Source of the DNA: Saezia sanguinis
GTDB lineage: Bacteria > Pseudomonadota > Gammaproteobacteria > Burkholderiales > Burkholderiaceae_C
Direction of reading: 5' to 3'
DNA length: 64,000 nt
Assembly: GCF_003991585.1 (NCBI RefSeq)
Contig: NZ_PQSP01000007.1
Coordinates: forward strand, 62,001 to 126,000
In this document: in pieces, positions 37,816 through 47,340 of the stretch
How the letters are laid out: every line of letters begins with the position of its first letter
Position numbering within the stretch: the first letter of the stretch is position 1
Program-made: the position numbers and the translations under genes
The notes under the pieces: model-generated
The model's input: the letters and a program-made list of their open reading frames with translations, nothing else
Databases searched by the model: none
What the model was told of the DNA's origin: nothing

Positions 37816-38598
37816 ATGCCCAAGCCAGCCAGAACACGCATGCAGCCTTTTGACGGCATTTCACCGATGCCGATCCACTTTCGCTATGACGTCATCCGTG
37901 CCGCTTCCGGCTACCATGCGCATCAGCACGACCGAGGCGAATTCTATTACTCATTTTGCGGTGTCATGAACATCAAAACCGGCACTCAGCATTTTCTGGC
38001 ACCACCCCAGTATGGCCTGTGGCTGCCGCCGGGTACCGCACACGAATGCACCAGCCTGCACGGCACCAGCTTTTGTGCCTTGTATATTGACGCTGCACTG
38101 GTTGCCCACTTACCCGCCAACCCGTGCGCACTGACCATTGAGCCGCTGGTGCGGGCCCTGCTGGAACACCTGCGCGGCGTGCCCGAGCACCAGTTGCGCA
38201 GCAGCGAAACACAGCGCCTGTTGCAGGTGCTGCTGGACCAACTGGCGCAGGCCCCGTGCAGCGGCAGCTACCTGCCCGGCTCCACCCATCCGGTACTGGC
38301 GCCCTTGCTACAGACACTACAGGCCAATCCGGCCGACGACCGCTCCCTGGCAGAACTGGCTCAGCAGGCCCACATCAGCGAACGCACACTGATGCGTTAC
38401 TGCCGCAAAGAGCTTGGCATGTCATTGGCAGAATGGCGGCAGCGCCTGCGCATCATCAAAGCCATGGGCATGCTGGAAGCCGGCGACAAGGTGGAGAGCA
38501 TTGCGCTGGACCTGGGCTACGCCAGCGCATCATCGTTCATTGCCATGTTCCGCAAAGCCACCGGCACCACGCCCGGCGAACTGCGACAGAACGCATAA
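37816..38598 (+). CDS. AraC-family regulator with N-terminal cupin
   Basis: 260 residues from the ATG at 37816 (an ATG at 37771 is also possible). N-terminal cupin (HAHQHDRGEFYYSFCGVMNIKTG, PPGTAHECTSLHG) and two C-terminal helix-turn-helix motifs (LAELAQQAHISERTLMRYCRKELG; VESIALDLGYASASSFIAMFRKATG ending TTPGELR). This layout matches NimR-type regulators that sit divergently beside a drug or metabolite exporter and control it, as here with the DMT transporter. Inducer unknown. Not obviously related to the AraC protein in the allantoin cluster, which has another N-domain. Confidence 0.85.
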   Translation: MPKPARTRMQPFDGISPMPIHFRYDVIRAASGYHAHQHDRGEFYYSFCGVMNIKTGTQHFLAPPQYGLWLPPGTAHECTSLHGTSFCALYIDAALVAHLPANPCALTIEPLVRALLEHLRGVPEHQLRSSETQRLLQVLLDQLAQAPCSGSYLPGSTHPVLAPLLQTLQANPADDRSLAELAQQAHISERTLMRYCRKELGMSLAEWRQRLRIIKAMGMLEAGDKVESIALDLGYASASSFIAMFRKATGTTPGELRQNA

Positions 38599-38651
38599 GC
38601 CACAGGCAGGGGGCATCCGCCCCCTTACTCACCAAACAAATACCACACCGC

Positions 38652-40238
38652 CTAGCCCTGTTTGGCCAGTTGCGGCGTTACCGCAGGTGAAGGCGGATTT
38701 TCATGCGGGTGTTCATGCTCGTGCGAAAGGTCATGCTCCACGGCCCGCTCATGGCTGCGGGCAATGCGTTTGAGCGCCGACCAGGTTGTCCATAACAGAA
38801 TCAGTGCGGCAAATGCCAGAAACACCGCACTGATCGGCCGCGACAGAAACGTCATGCCATCACCCCCGCTGAGCTGCAACGCACGCCGCAGGTTCTCCTC
38901 CATCGGTGCGCCCAGCACATACCCCAGCAGCAGCGGGGCGGGCTCAAACTTCAGCACATACAGAAAATAACCCACCATGCCGATGATGGCCGCCATGTAA
39001 ATATCGTAATAATTATTCTGCTCGCTGAACACACCCAGGCAAATGAAAATCAGAATCGCCGGAAACAGCCATTTAAACGGAATCTTCAACATACTGACCC
39101 ATATGCTGATCAGCGGAATATTCAAAATCAGCAAAATAACATTGCCAATGATGAAACTGATCACCAGCCCCCAGAACAGCCCGGGCTGTTCAGAGATCAG
39201 CATCGGCCCGGGCTGAATCCCATGGATCATCAGCGCCCCCAGCATGATGGCCATCACAGCATCCCCCGGCAGCCCGAGCGACAGCGAAGGCACAAACGCC
39301 GTCTGCACCGCCGCATTGTTGGCCGCTTCCGGCGCACTGACGCCTTCAATCGCGCCCTGCCCCAGCTCCTTCTTATGCTTGGCCACCTTCTTTTCTGTGG
39401 CATAAGCCATGAACGACGCAATCGACGGCCCCACCCCAGGCAACGTGCCCAAGAAAGAACCAATCGCGCTGCCGCGCAACATCGGCATGCCCGAACGCTT
39501 CCACTCCTCCTTGGTCGGCAGCATGGAACGCATGGTGATCTTCTTTTTCATCAGGCTGGTGTCATGCGGAATATTGATGCTGTTGATCAGCTCGGCAATC
39601 CCGAACAACCCCATCGCCAGCGCCACCAGCTTGATGCCGTCCATCAGCTCCGGCCGCTCAAACGTAAAGCGGAACTCACCGGTTTGCACATCACTGCCCA
39701 CCATGCTGATCAGCAGCCCCAGCACCACCATTGCCAGCCCCTTGGCCGGTGAACCCGAAGACAGTGTGGAAGCCGCCACCAACCCCAGCAGCATCATCGA
39801 AAACAGCTCGGCCGGCCCGAACTGCTGGGCCGCCTGCGCCAGCGCCGGCGAAAACAGCACCAGCAACACCAGCCCGATCAGCGCCCCGACAAACGATGCA
39901 ATCGTCGTGATGAACAGCGCCAACCCGGCCTTGCCTTTTTTCGCCATCGGGTAGCCGTCCAGACACGTCACCGCCGAAGAAGGCGCTCCCGGCAGATTCA
40001 GCAAAATGGATGCGGTCGAACCGCCATACTGCCCGCCATAATAAACACCAGCGAGCATCACAATGCCCGAGATCGGATCAATATTGAACGTAAACGGCAA
40101 CAGCAGAGAAATCGCCGCCACCGAGCCAATACCGGGCAGCACACCAATGATCATGCCCAGCAGCACACCGAGAAAACAATACCACAGCGTGGTCAGCGAG
40201 ATGGCGGTCTGGAATCCAAGAATCAGGTTTTCAAGCAT
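38652..40238 (-). CDS. tctA: Tripartite tricarboxylate transporter, large membrane subunit TctA
   Basis: 528 residues, about twelve helices. Signature stretches GVLPGIGSVAAISLLLPFTFNIDPISGIVML and GSAIGSFLGTLPGVGPSIASF mark the TctA/DUF112 family. The C-terminal tail is cytoplasmic and His/Glu-rich (SHERAVEHDLSHEHEHPHENP). Forms the pore with TctB and works with the binding protein TctC. It ends the tctC-tctB-tctA operon. Substrate unproven; family members carry citrate or other carboxylates. Confidence 0.93.
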   Translation of the reverse strand: MLENLILGFQTAISLTTLWYCFLGVLLGMIIGVLPGIGSVAAISLLLPFTFNIDPISGIVMLAGVYYGGQYGGSTASILLNLPGAPSSAVTCLDGYPMAKKGKAGLALFITTIASFVGALIGLVLLVLFSPALAQAAQQFGPAELFSMMLLGLVAASTLSSGSPAKGLAMVVLGLLISMVGSDVQTGEFRFTFERPELMDGIKLVALAMGLFGIAELINSINIPHDTSLMKKKITMRSMLPTKEEWKRSGMPMLRGSAIGSFLGTLPGVGPSIASFMAYATEKKVAKHKKELGQGAIEGVSAPEAANNAAVQTAFVPSLSLGLPGDAVMAIMLGALMIHGIQPGPMLISEQPGLFWGLVISFIIGNVILLILNIPLISIWVSMLKIPFKWLFPAILIFICLGVFSEQNNYYDIYMAAIIGMVGYFLYVLKFEPAPLLLGYVLGAPMEENLRRALQLSGGDGMTFLSRPISAVFLAFAALILLWTTWSALKRIARSHERAVEHDLSHEHEHPHENPPSPAVTPQLAKQG

Positions 40239-40257
40239 GGTTCAGTCACTCCATTAT

Positions 40258-40752
40258 TTATCCGTTAGGCTGCATCAGACCGACCTGCTGCAAAAAAGCC
40301 GTGATGTTGTACATGTCCGGCCACACCGGAATAAACATATTGAGCCCATACTTGAAAACCGCCACGGTAATTGCGGTAATCGCCACGCACACCACAATGC
40401 GCTCCAGCCGCTTCATATCCTTGGCGGCGTAAGAAGACAGCAGTGCCGTCACAAAAGTAGAAATCACCAGCCCCAGCTTATCCAGCAAAAAACCATACAG
40501 CAGCAGACTGATCACCACAAAAAAGGCATTCTTCCACTTGACCTTGATCGGCTTGCCTTCCTTGAACCATGCCGGCAGTGCCACCACCACGCCCAGAAAT
40601 GCCAGCACCCAACCTAACAGCACCGGGAAGTAACCGGGCCCCATCTCAGAGGTGGTGCCAAATTCATAATTTCTGCCATACAGCGCAAAAAACAAACCAA
40701 CCGCTATCAGAAAAACGCCACCGATGACGTCATGATAATCACGTACTTTCAT
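40258..40752 (-). CDS. tctB: Tripartite tricarboxylate transporter, small membrane subunit TctB
   Basis: 164 residues with four hydrophobic segments; DVIGGVFLIAVGLFFALYGRNYEFGTTSEMGPGYFPVLLGWVL is typical of TctB N-termini (the GTxxxMGPGYFP block). It lies 19 bases upstream of tctA and 216 bases after tctC. AAGGATAAT precedes its ATG. The long gap after tctC may allow more TctC than TctB/TctA to be made. Confidence 0.9.
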   Translation of the reverse strand: MKVRDYHDVIGGVFLIAVGLFFALYGRNYEFGTTSEMGPGYFPVLLGWVLAFLGVVVALPAWFKEGKPIKVKWKNAFFVVISLLLYGFLLDKLGLVISTFVTALLSSYAAKDMKRLERIVVCVAITAITVAVFKYGLNMFIPVWPDMYNITAFLQQVGLMQPNG

Positions 40753-40968
40753 GAACCATTATCCTTATCCGAAAACCAAAAGACCTTTGCCATGCGGTGC
40801 TGCGGCACACAAGCGGCAAATGCGGCGTTTTCCGGAATTGCTGTGTCCACCGTTGCGGCCAATGGTTGAGGCAGCCAGAGACATACAAGCACACGGCACC
40901 CCCTCTGGCAGCACCAGACCAGACACAACAATTCTGCTATCGCATTGAACCGATACGGTTCACCAATG

Positions 40969-41955
40969 TCATGAAATTTGCAGGCCCTGTTTTTCCACCA
41001 CTTCGCGGTAGACCTGATACTCGTCTTGAATCTGCTTGGCAAACTCAGCCGGGGTATTGCCAATGACCATAGAGCCGGTATCTTCAATGCGCTTGATCAC
41101 CTCCGGCTCCTTGAGTGCAACCAATGCGGCGGCATTGATCACCTGCACAACCTCCTGCGGCAGCTTTTCCGGCCCGACCAGGCCGTAATAGGCCATGCGG
41201 TTCACCGGCTCAAGCCCCAGCTCCTTGAACGTCGGCACATCGGGCAGAATCGCTAAACGCTGAGGCGCTGCAACAGCAATCGGCACCAGCCTGCCGGCCT
41301 GAATAAACTGCAACGACGAAGGCAGGTTGTCAAACAGCATTGGCACATGCCCAGCCACCACATCGTTGAGCGCCGGGCCGGCACCGCGGTACGGAATGTG
41401 TTTGACATTCAAGCCGGTCAGGCTCTTGTACAACTCCATCAGCATGTGTGTGATGGAACCCTGCCCGGTACTGGCATAGCTGTATTTCTCCGGGTTCTTT
41501 TTAATCTCGGCAACGAACTCCTCGTGATTTTTGGCCGGAAACGACGGATTCACCGCAATCACATTCGGGGTGGCTGCCAGGTTCACAATCGGGGTGAAAT
41601 TTTTCACCGGGTCATACCCTACTTTGGGATTAATCGCCGGATTGGTTGCCGTCGTGGACACCGTTGCCACGCCAAGCGTATAACCGTCAGGACGCGCGCG
41701 CATCAGATCAAGCGCGCCAATCACGCCGCCGCCACCGCCCTTGTTTTCCACCACAATGGTTGAGCCCAGCTCGCGCGACATCGGATCACTGACCACACGC
41801 GCCACAATATCTGTTGTACCACCGGCGGCAAACGGAACAATCAGCCGTATATTACGGCCTTTAGCAGGATAACTGCCCTGCGCCCAACCCCATGTATGCA
41901 TACCGGCCAGTGCCATACCGGCAGTGACAGCGCTGATCAGTTGACGTCGTTTCAT
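40969..41955 (-). CDS. tctC: Tripartite tricarboxylate transporter substrate-binding protein TctC
   Basis: 328-residue periplasmic binding protein of the Bug/TctC family, prominent in Burkholderiales. Signal MKRRQLISAVTAGMALAGM carries adjacent arginines, so Tat export is possible. Family blocks: RLIVPFAAGGTTDIVARVV, VVENKGGGGGVIGAL, YASTGQGSITHMLMELYK and HIPYRGAGPALNDVVAGHV. The ATG at 41955 has AAGGAG upstream; the longer frame is not needed. Ligand unknown. First gene of tctCBA; no TctDE two-component pair is present nearby. Confidence 0.93.
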   Translation of the reverse strand: MKRRQLISAVTAGMALAGMHTWGWAQGSYPAKGRNIRLIVPFAAGGTTDIVARVVSDPMSRELGSTIVVENKGGGGGVIGALDLMRARPDGYTLGVATVSTTATNPAINPKVGYDPVKNFTPIVNLAATPNVIAVNPSFPAKNHEEFVAEIKKNPEKYSYASTGQGSITHMLMELYKSLTGLNVKHIPYRGAGPALNDVVAGHVPMLFDNLPSSLQFIQAGRLVPIAVAAPQRLAILPDVPTFKELGLEPVNRMAYYGLVGPEKLPQEVVQVINAAALVALKEPEVIKRIEDTGSMVIGNTPAEFAKQIQDEYQVYREVVEKQGLQIS

Positions 41956-42111
41956 GTGTACTCCTTCACGGCATCCAGTGCCCGGTTGTCGTTTGCGAAA
42001 CCGTAACAATGCCAAAGAAATAATTCCCTGTCATGCGGACTTTCCCTACAGAATCCTGTGTGATGAGATTACCCACACCCATGAAAACCCTAGCCAATTT
42101 TTATGTGGGCA

Positions 42112-42136
42112 TAAAAAAAGAGGGCCTGGGCCCTCT
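42112..42136 (-). terminator. Terminator after the 42.2-43.7 kb gene
   Basis: An 8-bp perfect stem (AGAGGGCC/GGCCCTCT) with a 2-base loop, followed on the minus strand by T7. It isolates tctCBA from the upstream gene. Confidence 0.85.
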
Positions 42137-42183
42137 GCTGCAACACACTGTCTTTTTATTGTGCACAGTTCATGTTATATCGC

Positions 42184-43662
42184 TTATCGGATATGCACCG
42201 CCATGCGTGCAGCACCTTCAGCCAGCCTGGCAGATGCCGTTTTATCCACCCAGGGCGTACTCAGCAAATGCGTTGCGGCATCCCACGCAAAAGGCTGCTG
42301 CGTATAGGGGTTCAACCCCTGTGCTTCCAGCTTTTGCAGAAATGCATTGACCGCTTCGGCATTCTTTGTATCAACTCCAGCCCACAGCATGCGCTGCTTG
42401 GCATTGACCAGCGCCATATACACCTGCACATCGTAAAGCCTGCCAAGATAATCATCCATGCGGGGCAATGCCGTTTCCACCAGAATTCTCCCGACCATAT
42501 TGCCCGGTGCATTGCTTTGGTCAGCCAGTGCAAACTGCTGCTGCATGACAGCCGCCATTTGTTCCGAAGTCTGCGTCAACCGCCCCTGTCTGAACAACTC
42601 AGACACCTGAGGCAATGTCAATGAAGCCCTTTCAATCACCGGCTGAAACGACAGATAATAAATATTGCTGGTGGCATTGCCATCGTATTGCTGCGCAAAT
42701 AAGGCCTTATCTATATCGGATGAAGGAGTGTGCTCCCCCATCAGCAGACTCACCTGATCCATGGCTGTCTCTTTATTCAGGGCATAGAACATCTGTATGC
42801 CAAAATCACGCTCACTCATCAATGCTCCTACCATGCCCTTTTGCTGTTCATCGGTCAGTGGAGTCAGCAATGTGGTGAAGCGTTTGGTCGCGATATGCTC
42901 CTGCATAAAAGGCATATCCATCAGCGCATTGACCGCATGGAAATAGTTATATAAACGCCGTATGGCAATCATCTGCCCGATCAGCGTACGGTCATGCGCC
43001 AGCATTCTGTCGCTGAATGCCCTCTCCTGCTCCAAAATCACAAACCCCTGTGCAGCATCTCCCGCCTCAAACGCCTCCATCGCCTGTGCCAGGCGAAGAC
43101 TGGACAGAATAGTGACATACTGGTACGAAGGCAAATAATCACTGGCTGTGTACAGGTAGGTTCCATAATACGGCAGGCTGGTCACCTGCAAATACCTGTC
43201 CAGTGCTGCCGCATTGTTGGCCACCAGCGTATGGATGGCCGCTTTTTGCGCCAGTGTCTGCGCCACACAATCATGCGCTTGCAGATTGGTGCACGGAAAC
43301 GCAAACCGCTCTCCACCCACCATCAGGTCAAGCTCCTGTCGCGCCCGCCCGTCGTAATAGCTTGTGATTTCCGGCACTTTCAAATCGGTATTTTGGGTTG
43401 CGATCATCTGTTCCAGGCGCGCATAGTTATCCTGTGCGATCCGGCTGCCTGCTGCCATGAAATCCACACCTTCCGGCGCATTGATCGCCAGCAGACCGGC
43501 ATAAACATCCTGCCTGAGCACCGCTGCATCCGGTTTGGGTGGATGCAATATTTCTGCCACAGGTGGCAGCAGCTCTGTTCTCACAGGCTCAGCCCCAGCC
43601 CATGCTGAAACAGACAGCATCAAGGCTGCCGCAACACTTCCCGATAGCATTCTGATATTCAT
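42184..43662 (-). CDS. Uncharacterised exported helical protein
   Basis: 492 residues from the ATG at 43662, which has AGGAG seven bases upstream. A Sec signal (MNIRMLSGSVAAALMLSVSAWAGA) is followed by a mostly alpha-helical protein with no membrane segment and few cysteines (one pair, CTNLQAHDC). I recognise no domain. Monocistronic: terminator after it, and a 390-base gap before it. Possibly a periplasmic or surface protein of narrow distribution. Confidence 0.7.
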   Translation of the reverse strand: MNIRMLSGSVAAALMLSVSAWAGAEPVRTELLPPVAEILHPPKPDAAVLRQDVYAGLLAINAPEGVDFMAAGSRIAQDNYARLEQMIATQNTDLKVPEITSYYDGRARQELDLMVGGERFAFPCTNLQAHDCVAQTLAQKAAIHTLVANNAAALDRYLQVTSLPYYGTYLYTASDYLPSYQYVTILSSLRLAQAMEAFEAGDAAQGFVILEQERAFSDRMLAHDRTLIGQMIAIRRLYNYFHAVNALMDMPFMQEHIATKRFTTLLTPLTDEQQKGMVGALMSERDFGIQMFYALNKETAMDQVSLLMGEHTPSSDIDKALFAQQYDGNATSNIYYLSFQPVIERASLTLPQVSELFRQGRLTQTSEQMAAVMQQQFALADQSNAPGNMVGRILVETALPRMDDYLGRLYDVQVYMALVNAKQRMLWAGVDTKNAEAVNAFLQKLEAQGLNPYTQQPFAWDAATHLLSTPWVDKTASARLAEGAARMAVHIR

Positions 43663-44054
43663 ATCCACTCCTGTTATCACTTTTTCAACCCAACCCCAAA
43701 ACAAAACCGCATATTTAACGCATCGGTTCTATCTGCACCGCAATCAACAGGCTACCACCGCCTAACAGTAGGTACTCTACCTGTCGCCCCGTGGCGTACT
43801 TGCCCGGCTCAGCTTCCCAACGGAATGGCTGCTGCATCTATGGGATCAAAACTCCTGACCCCAATTGGCGCAGGCAAACCTCCACAGCATGATGCACATC
43901 ACAGTTTTATATTCATGCAATGAATGCATAATATAACACATATATACAACGCGATATAACACATGTTGCTTATGCATAACGATTGAACACCATAAAAAAG
44001 GGAGCTCTTGCGAGCTCCCTTCGGGTCGACAACGATCCAGCAGTTACAGATTCG
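43663..44054. other. Intergenic region with paired direct repeats and an Fnr-like core
   Basis: No gene seen in 390 bases. ATATAACACAT occurs twice (43931-43941 and 43954-43964), 23 bases apart, flanked by TATGCATA-type sequence at 43924 and 43971. TGAT-GCAC-ATCA at 43890-43901 is the core of an Fnr site with mismatched outer bases. These may regulate the exported-protein gene at 43662. The right end holds the ahpF terminator. Confidence 0.45.
43994..44022 (-). terminator. Terminator after ahpF
   Basis: AAGGGAGCTCG...GAGCTCCCTT stem, then T6 on the minus strand, 35 bases past the ahpF stop. Confidence 0.88.
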
Positions 44055-45617
44055 TTATTCTTTAGGCGCAGTGGCGCGGATCAGGTGGTCAAAAGCACCC
44101 AATGCCGCTGTGGCCCCTGAGCCGATGGCAACCACAATCTGCTTGTAAGCCGTATCGGTACAGTCGCCGGCAGCATAAACGCCCGGCACATTGGTCTCGC
44201 CGTGTTTGCCCACCACCACTTCCCCGCGCCAGTTCAGATCCACCGTGCCTTTGAGCCAGTCGGTATTGGGCAACAGGCCAATCTGCACAAAAATACCTTC
44301 CACGTCAATGCTCTTGGCTTCGCCGGTGACTCGGTCTTTGTAATTCAGGCCAGTGACCTTTTTACCATTGCCCACGACTTCGGTCGTCTGTGCATTGGTC
44401 AGCACCGCCACATTCGGCAGGCTGCGCAGCTTGCGCTGTAACACCGCATCGGCACGCATCTCTTCAGAGAACTCCAGCAGCGTCACATGCTCCACCACAC
44501 CGGCCAGATCAATCGCGGCTTCAACACCTGAGTTACCGCCACCGATCACCGCCACATTTTTGCCCTTGAACAGCGGGCCATCGCAGTGCGGGCAGTACGT
44601 CACACCCCGGGTACGGTACTCTTTTTCACCGGGCACATTCATATCGCGCCAACGGGCCCCGGTAGAAATGACAACCGTTCTCCCCTTGAGCTTGGCACCG
44701 CTTTCAAACTCGATCGTTATACCATCGTCTGCGGGCACCAGCTTGCTGGCCGTCTGCAGGTTCATGATATCGACATCGTAGCTGCGGGTATGCGCTTCCA
44801 GCGCAGCAGCCAGCTCCGGCCCCTGTGTTTCCTGCACGGAAATAAAGTTCTCAATCGACAGGGTATCAAGCACCTGCCCGCCAAAACGCTGTGCCGCCAC
44901 GCCGACGTTCAGCCCTTTGCGTACGGCATAAATCGAAGCTGCCGCCCCGGCCGGGCCACCGCCAACCACCAGCACGTCAAACACGCCCTTGGCGTTGAGT
45001 TTTTCGGCTTCGCGCTGCGCGCTGCCGGTATCCAGCTTGGCCAAAAATTCTTCCACACCCATACGCCCCTGGCCAAATACCTCGCCATTGAGATAGATGG
45101 TGGGAACTGCCATGATCTGCAAACGGTCCACTTCATCTTGGAACAGCGCACCATCAATCGACTCCACATGAATGCTCGGATTGAGCACCGCCATGGTATT
45201 GAGCGACTGCACCACTTCCGGACAGTTCTGGCAGGAAAGCGACATATACACCGTAAAGTTATATTTGCCCTTAATCGCCTTGACCTGCTCAACCACGCTG
45301 GGATCCAGCTTGACCGGATAACCACCGACTTGCAACAACGCCAAAACCAGCGAAGTGAATTCATGCCCCATCGGAATCCCGGCAAACCGCAGGCTGATTT
45401 TTTCTCCGGGGGAATTCAAAGAAAACGAAGGCTTGTGCTGAACATCGTTGGTTACGATTTTCAGCGTCACTTGGTCTGAAAGCGACTCAACCTCCGACAG
45501 CAATGCCAGCATTTCGTTCGACTTTTCGCTGCCGTCCACAGAGGCAACGATCTCGATCGGACGAACGATCTTTTCCATGTACGTCTGTAATTGGCTTTTG
45601 AGTGCAGCATCCAACAT
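44055..45617 (-). CDS. ahpF: Alkyl hydroperoxide reductase subunit F
   Basis: NADH-dependent FAD disulfide reductase that recycles AhpC. 520 residues from the ATG at 45617 (the longer frame runs into the upstream terminator). Tandem thioredoxin-fold N-terminal domain with the CxxC in [15 protein letters not shown] motif [15 protein letters not shown]; second redox pair YCPHCDG; NADH motif [15 protein letters not shown]-terminal [10 protein letters not shown]. Lies about 100 bases after ahpC, separated by a hairpin that should reduce its expression relative to ahpC. Confidence 0.97.
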   Translation of the reverse strand: MLDAALKSQLQTYMEKIVRPIEIVASVDGSEKSNEMLALLSEVESLSDQVTLKIVTNDVQHKPSFSLNSPGEKISLRFAGIPMGHEFTSLVLALLQVGGYPVKLDPSVVEQVKAIKGKYNFTVYMSLSCQNCPEVVQSLNTMAVLNPSIHVESIDGALFQDEVDRLQIMAVPTIYLNGEVFGQGRMGVEEFLAKLDTGSAQREAEKLNAKGVFDVLVVGGGPAGAAASIYAVRKGLNVGVAAQRFGGQVLDTLSIENFISVQETQGPELAAALEAHTRSYDVDIMNLQTASKLVPADDGITIEFESGAKLKGRTVVISTGARWRDMNVPGEKEYRTRGVTYCPHCDGPLFKGKNVAVIGGGNSGVEAAIDLAGVVEHVTLLEFSEEMRADAVLQRKLRSLPNVAVLTNAQTTEVVGNGKKVTGLNYKDRVTGEAKSIDVEGIFVQIGLLPNTDWLKGTVDLNWRGEVVVGKHGETNVPGVYAAGDCTDTAYKQIVVAIGSGATAALGAFDHLIRATAPKE

Positions 45618-45656
45618 AATGACCAGTACCTTTCTTGTTGATGTGTTTGTATTTGT

Positions 45657-45685
45657 AAAAAAGCCCGGGCACAGTCTGCCCGGGC
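45657..45685 (-). terminator. Attenuating hairpin between ahpC and ahpF
   Basis: A 9-bp perfect GC stem (GCCCGGGCA/TGCCCGGGC) with a 5-base loop and T6-7 on the minus strand. It lies 35 bases past ahpC and 40 bases before ahpF, so partial read-through would set a high AhpC:AhpF ratio. Confidence 0.85.
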
Positions 45686-45719
45686 CCATTTTGCCCAAGG
45701 GAGGGAACTGTTCTTGTTT

Positions 45720-46283
45720 TTAGATTTTACCAACCAGGTCCAAAGAAGGTTTCAGAGTCTTTTCGCCTTCTTGCCATTTAGCCGGGCAAACTTCGCCAGG
45801 GTGATTAGCCACATATTGTGCTGCTTTCACTTTACGCAAGAGTTCTGTTGCATCACGACCAATGCCATTATCGTGAATTTCGCACAGTTTGATCTGGCCT
45901 TCAGGGTTGATCAGGAAGGTGCCGCGCAGTGCCAGACCTTCTTCTTCAATCATCACGTCAAAATTGCGGATGATGGTGCCGGTCGGGTCGCCCAGCATGT
46001 AGTATTTCACTTTGCCGATAGCTTCAGAGGTATCGTGCCATGCCTTGTGGCTGAAATGGGTATCTTGTGACACGGAATAAATTTCAACGCCCAGTTTCTT
46101 GAACTCGTCATAATGTTCGGCCAGATCTTCTAATTCTGTTGGACAAACAAATGTAAAGTCAGCAGGATAGAACACCACCACGGACCAATGGCCCTTCAGG
46201 TCTTCACTGGAAACAGGCTCAAACTTGCCATTGTGGAAAGCAGTTGTTTTAAAAGGTTTAATTTCAGTATTAATCAAGGACAT
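45720..46283 (-). CDS. ahpC: Alkyl hydroperoxide reductase subunit C (peroxiredoxin)
   Basis: Typical 2-Cys peroxiredoxin, 187 residues, reducing H2O2 and organic peroxides in the cytoplasm. Peroxidatic C47 (FTFVCPTEL) and resolving C166 (GEVCPAKW) are at the standard positions, and the GGxG-like and YF-type features of bacterial AhpC are present. The ATG at 46283 has CAGGAG upstream. Likely controlled by the OxyR encoded 3 kb away; a matching promoter is seen. Confidence 0.97.
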   Translation of the reverse strand: MSLINTEIKPFKTTAFHNGKFEPVSSEDLKGHWSVVVFYPADFTFVCPTELEDLAEHYDEFKKLGVEIYSVSQDTHFSHKAWHDTSEAIGKVKYYMLGDPTGTIIRNFDVMIEEEGLALRGTFLINPEGQIKLCEIHDNGIGRDATELLRKVKAAQYVANHPGEVCPAKWQEGEKTLKPSLDLVGKI

Positions 46284-46322
46284 TACAGTTACTCCTGTTG
46301 GTTTTGTGTTGTCGATGTTGTA

Positions 46323-46392
46323 ATGATACGGCCTCTCAACCAATAAATCCAATTGATTGATAAGATGATGTCGATTGATAAAATTTATCAAT
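46323..46392 (-). promoter_or_regulatory. ahpC promoter with OxyR-type operator
   Basis: On the minus strand, -35 TTGGAT (46347-46352), 18-base spacer and -10 TATCAT (46323-46328). Immediately upstream is a perfect palindrome ATTGATAAA-A-TTTATCAAT (46374-46392) followed by further ATCAT/ATCAAT half-sites, like the extended OxyR site. The 306-base gap before 46590 holds nothing else clear. Confidence 0.6.
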
Positions 46393-46589
46393 CATCCCGA
46401 TGCCTCTGTCCGTACACCCCTACAAATACAGCCATAGCGGTGCGACCTGCCTATCATGCCTGAGAATCAGAAGTATTGCTCTGCGCAGTGGTATCCCCAA
46501 TCAGGAAACATGGCCCTGAATGAAAAACGGCCCTTCTTTCTGAAAAGCCGTCATCACCGTCCTGCCAACAGGCCCGCCAACCGTCAGAA

Positions 46590-47123
46590 TCAAAGCACCC
46601 TGCGGATGGAAATCGGCTTGTAGTTGTCGAGATCCTCCACGCCTTCCTCTTTCAGCCGCTCGATAAATGCGCGAATGGCCTCCACATCGGCAAATAACCC
46701 ATGCGAATTCAGGTAGGACAATGCCCACGTGCGCTGCGGATAGGCGGTAATTTCCGATTCAATCAGCGAGTACCCGCCTTCCGGCGAGCCAAAATCGTAG
46801 CCCTGGTGCTGGCCCAGCTCCTCGGTGCTGAGTTCAAGCAGCAAAGGATCATTGGCAGGCTGCTGCCGCCGCAACCCCTCCCACAATGCCTGGGCGGCCT
46901 GCAGGTCCGGGCACACCTGAATGTACTGTCCGTCATCCAGCTCATAAAAACGCAGGCTTTCACCGACTTTTTTCAGCTCCAGATAACAAGCCGGCCGGAT
47001 CACCCCAAACTCCTGCGGCCAGATATCGCCTCCTAACCCAATATGCTCACAATTCAGGTGTTCTCTACAAAACTGGTCGGTCTCCTCCCAGTTGTACTTC
47101 ACTACATACCACGATGGACTCAT
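46590..47123 (-). CDS. Hypothetical cytoplasmic protein
   Basis: 177 residues from the ATG at 47123 (GAGACAAGCA upstream). No signal peptide or membrane segment. Acidic, with a YVVKYNWEETDQFCREHLNCEHIGLGGDIWP opening and a C-terminal FIERLKEEGVEDLDNYKPISIRR. I recognise no family. It is divergent from the DMT transporter gene. Confidence 0.65.
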   Translation of the reverse strand: MSPSWYVVKYNWEETDQFCREHLNCEHIGLGGDIWPQEFGVIRPACYLELKKVGESLRFYELDDGQYIQVCPDLQAAQALWEGLRRQQPANDPLLLELSTEELGQHQGYDFGSPEGGYSLIESEITAYPQRTWALSYLNSHGLFADVEAIRAFIERLKEEGVEDLDNYKPISIRRVL

Positions 47124-47340
47124 TGCTTGTCTCCTCTTCAAGATATTGAAAAGAGCCGGTTTTTCCGTTTTTTACTGTACCGACTTTCTAAGCTTACCCG
47201 TTTTTTCACAGTTTGCAAACAAGCGAAAACCATAAGCCCCAACCCTGCGGACGCCCGAGCAGTTTTCTGCAGCACCGGCAATCGCATACACTCGCTGTTT
47301 CAGCATTCAAAACTCTCTGTCCAGAAGAACATCCTCCACC

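Noticed and set aside
40749..41087. 112-codon minus-strand frame between tctC and tctB
   Set aside because: Overlaps the end of tctC in another frame and has no exported or domain signature; gap treated as non-coding.
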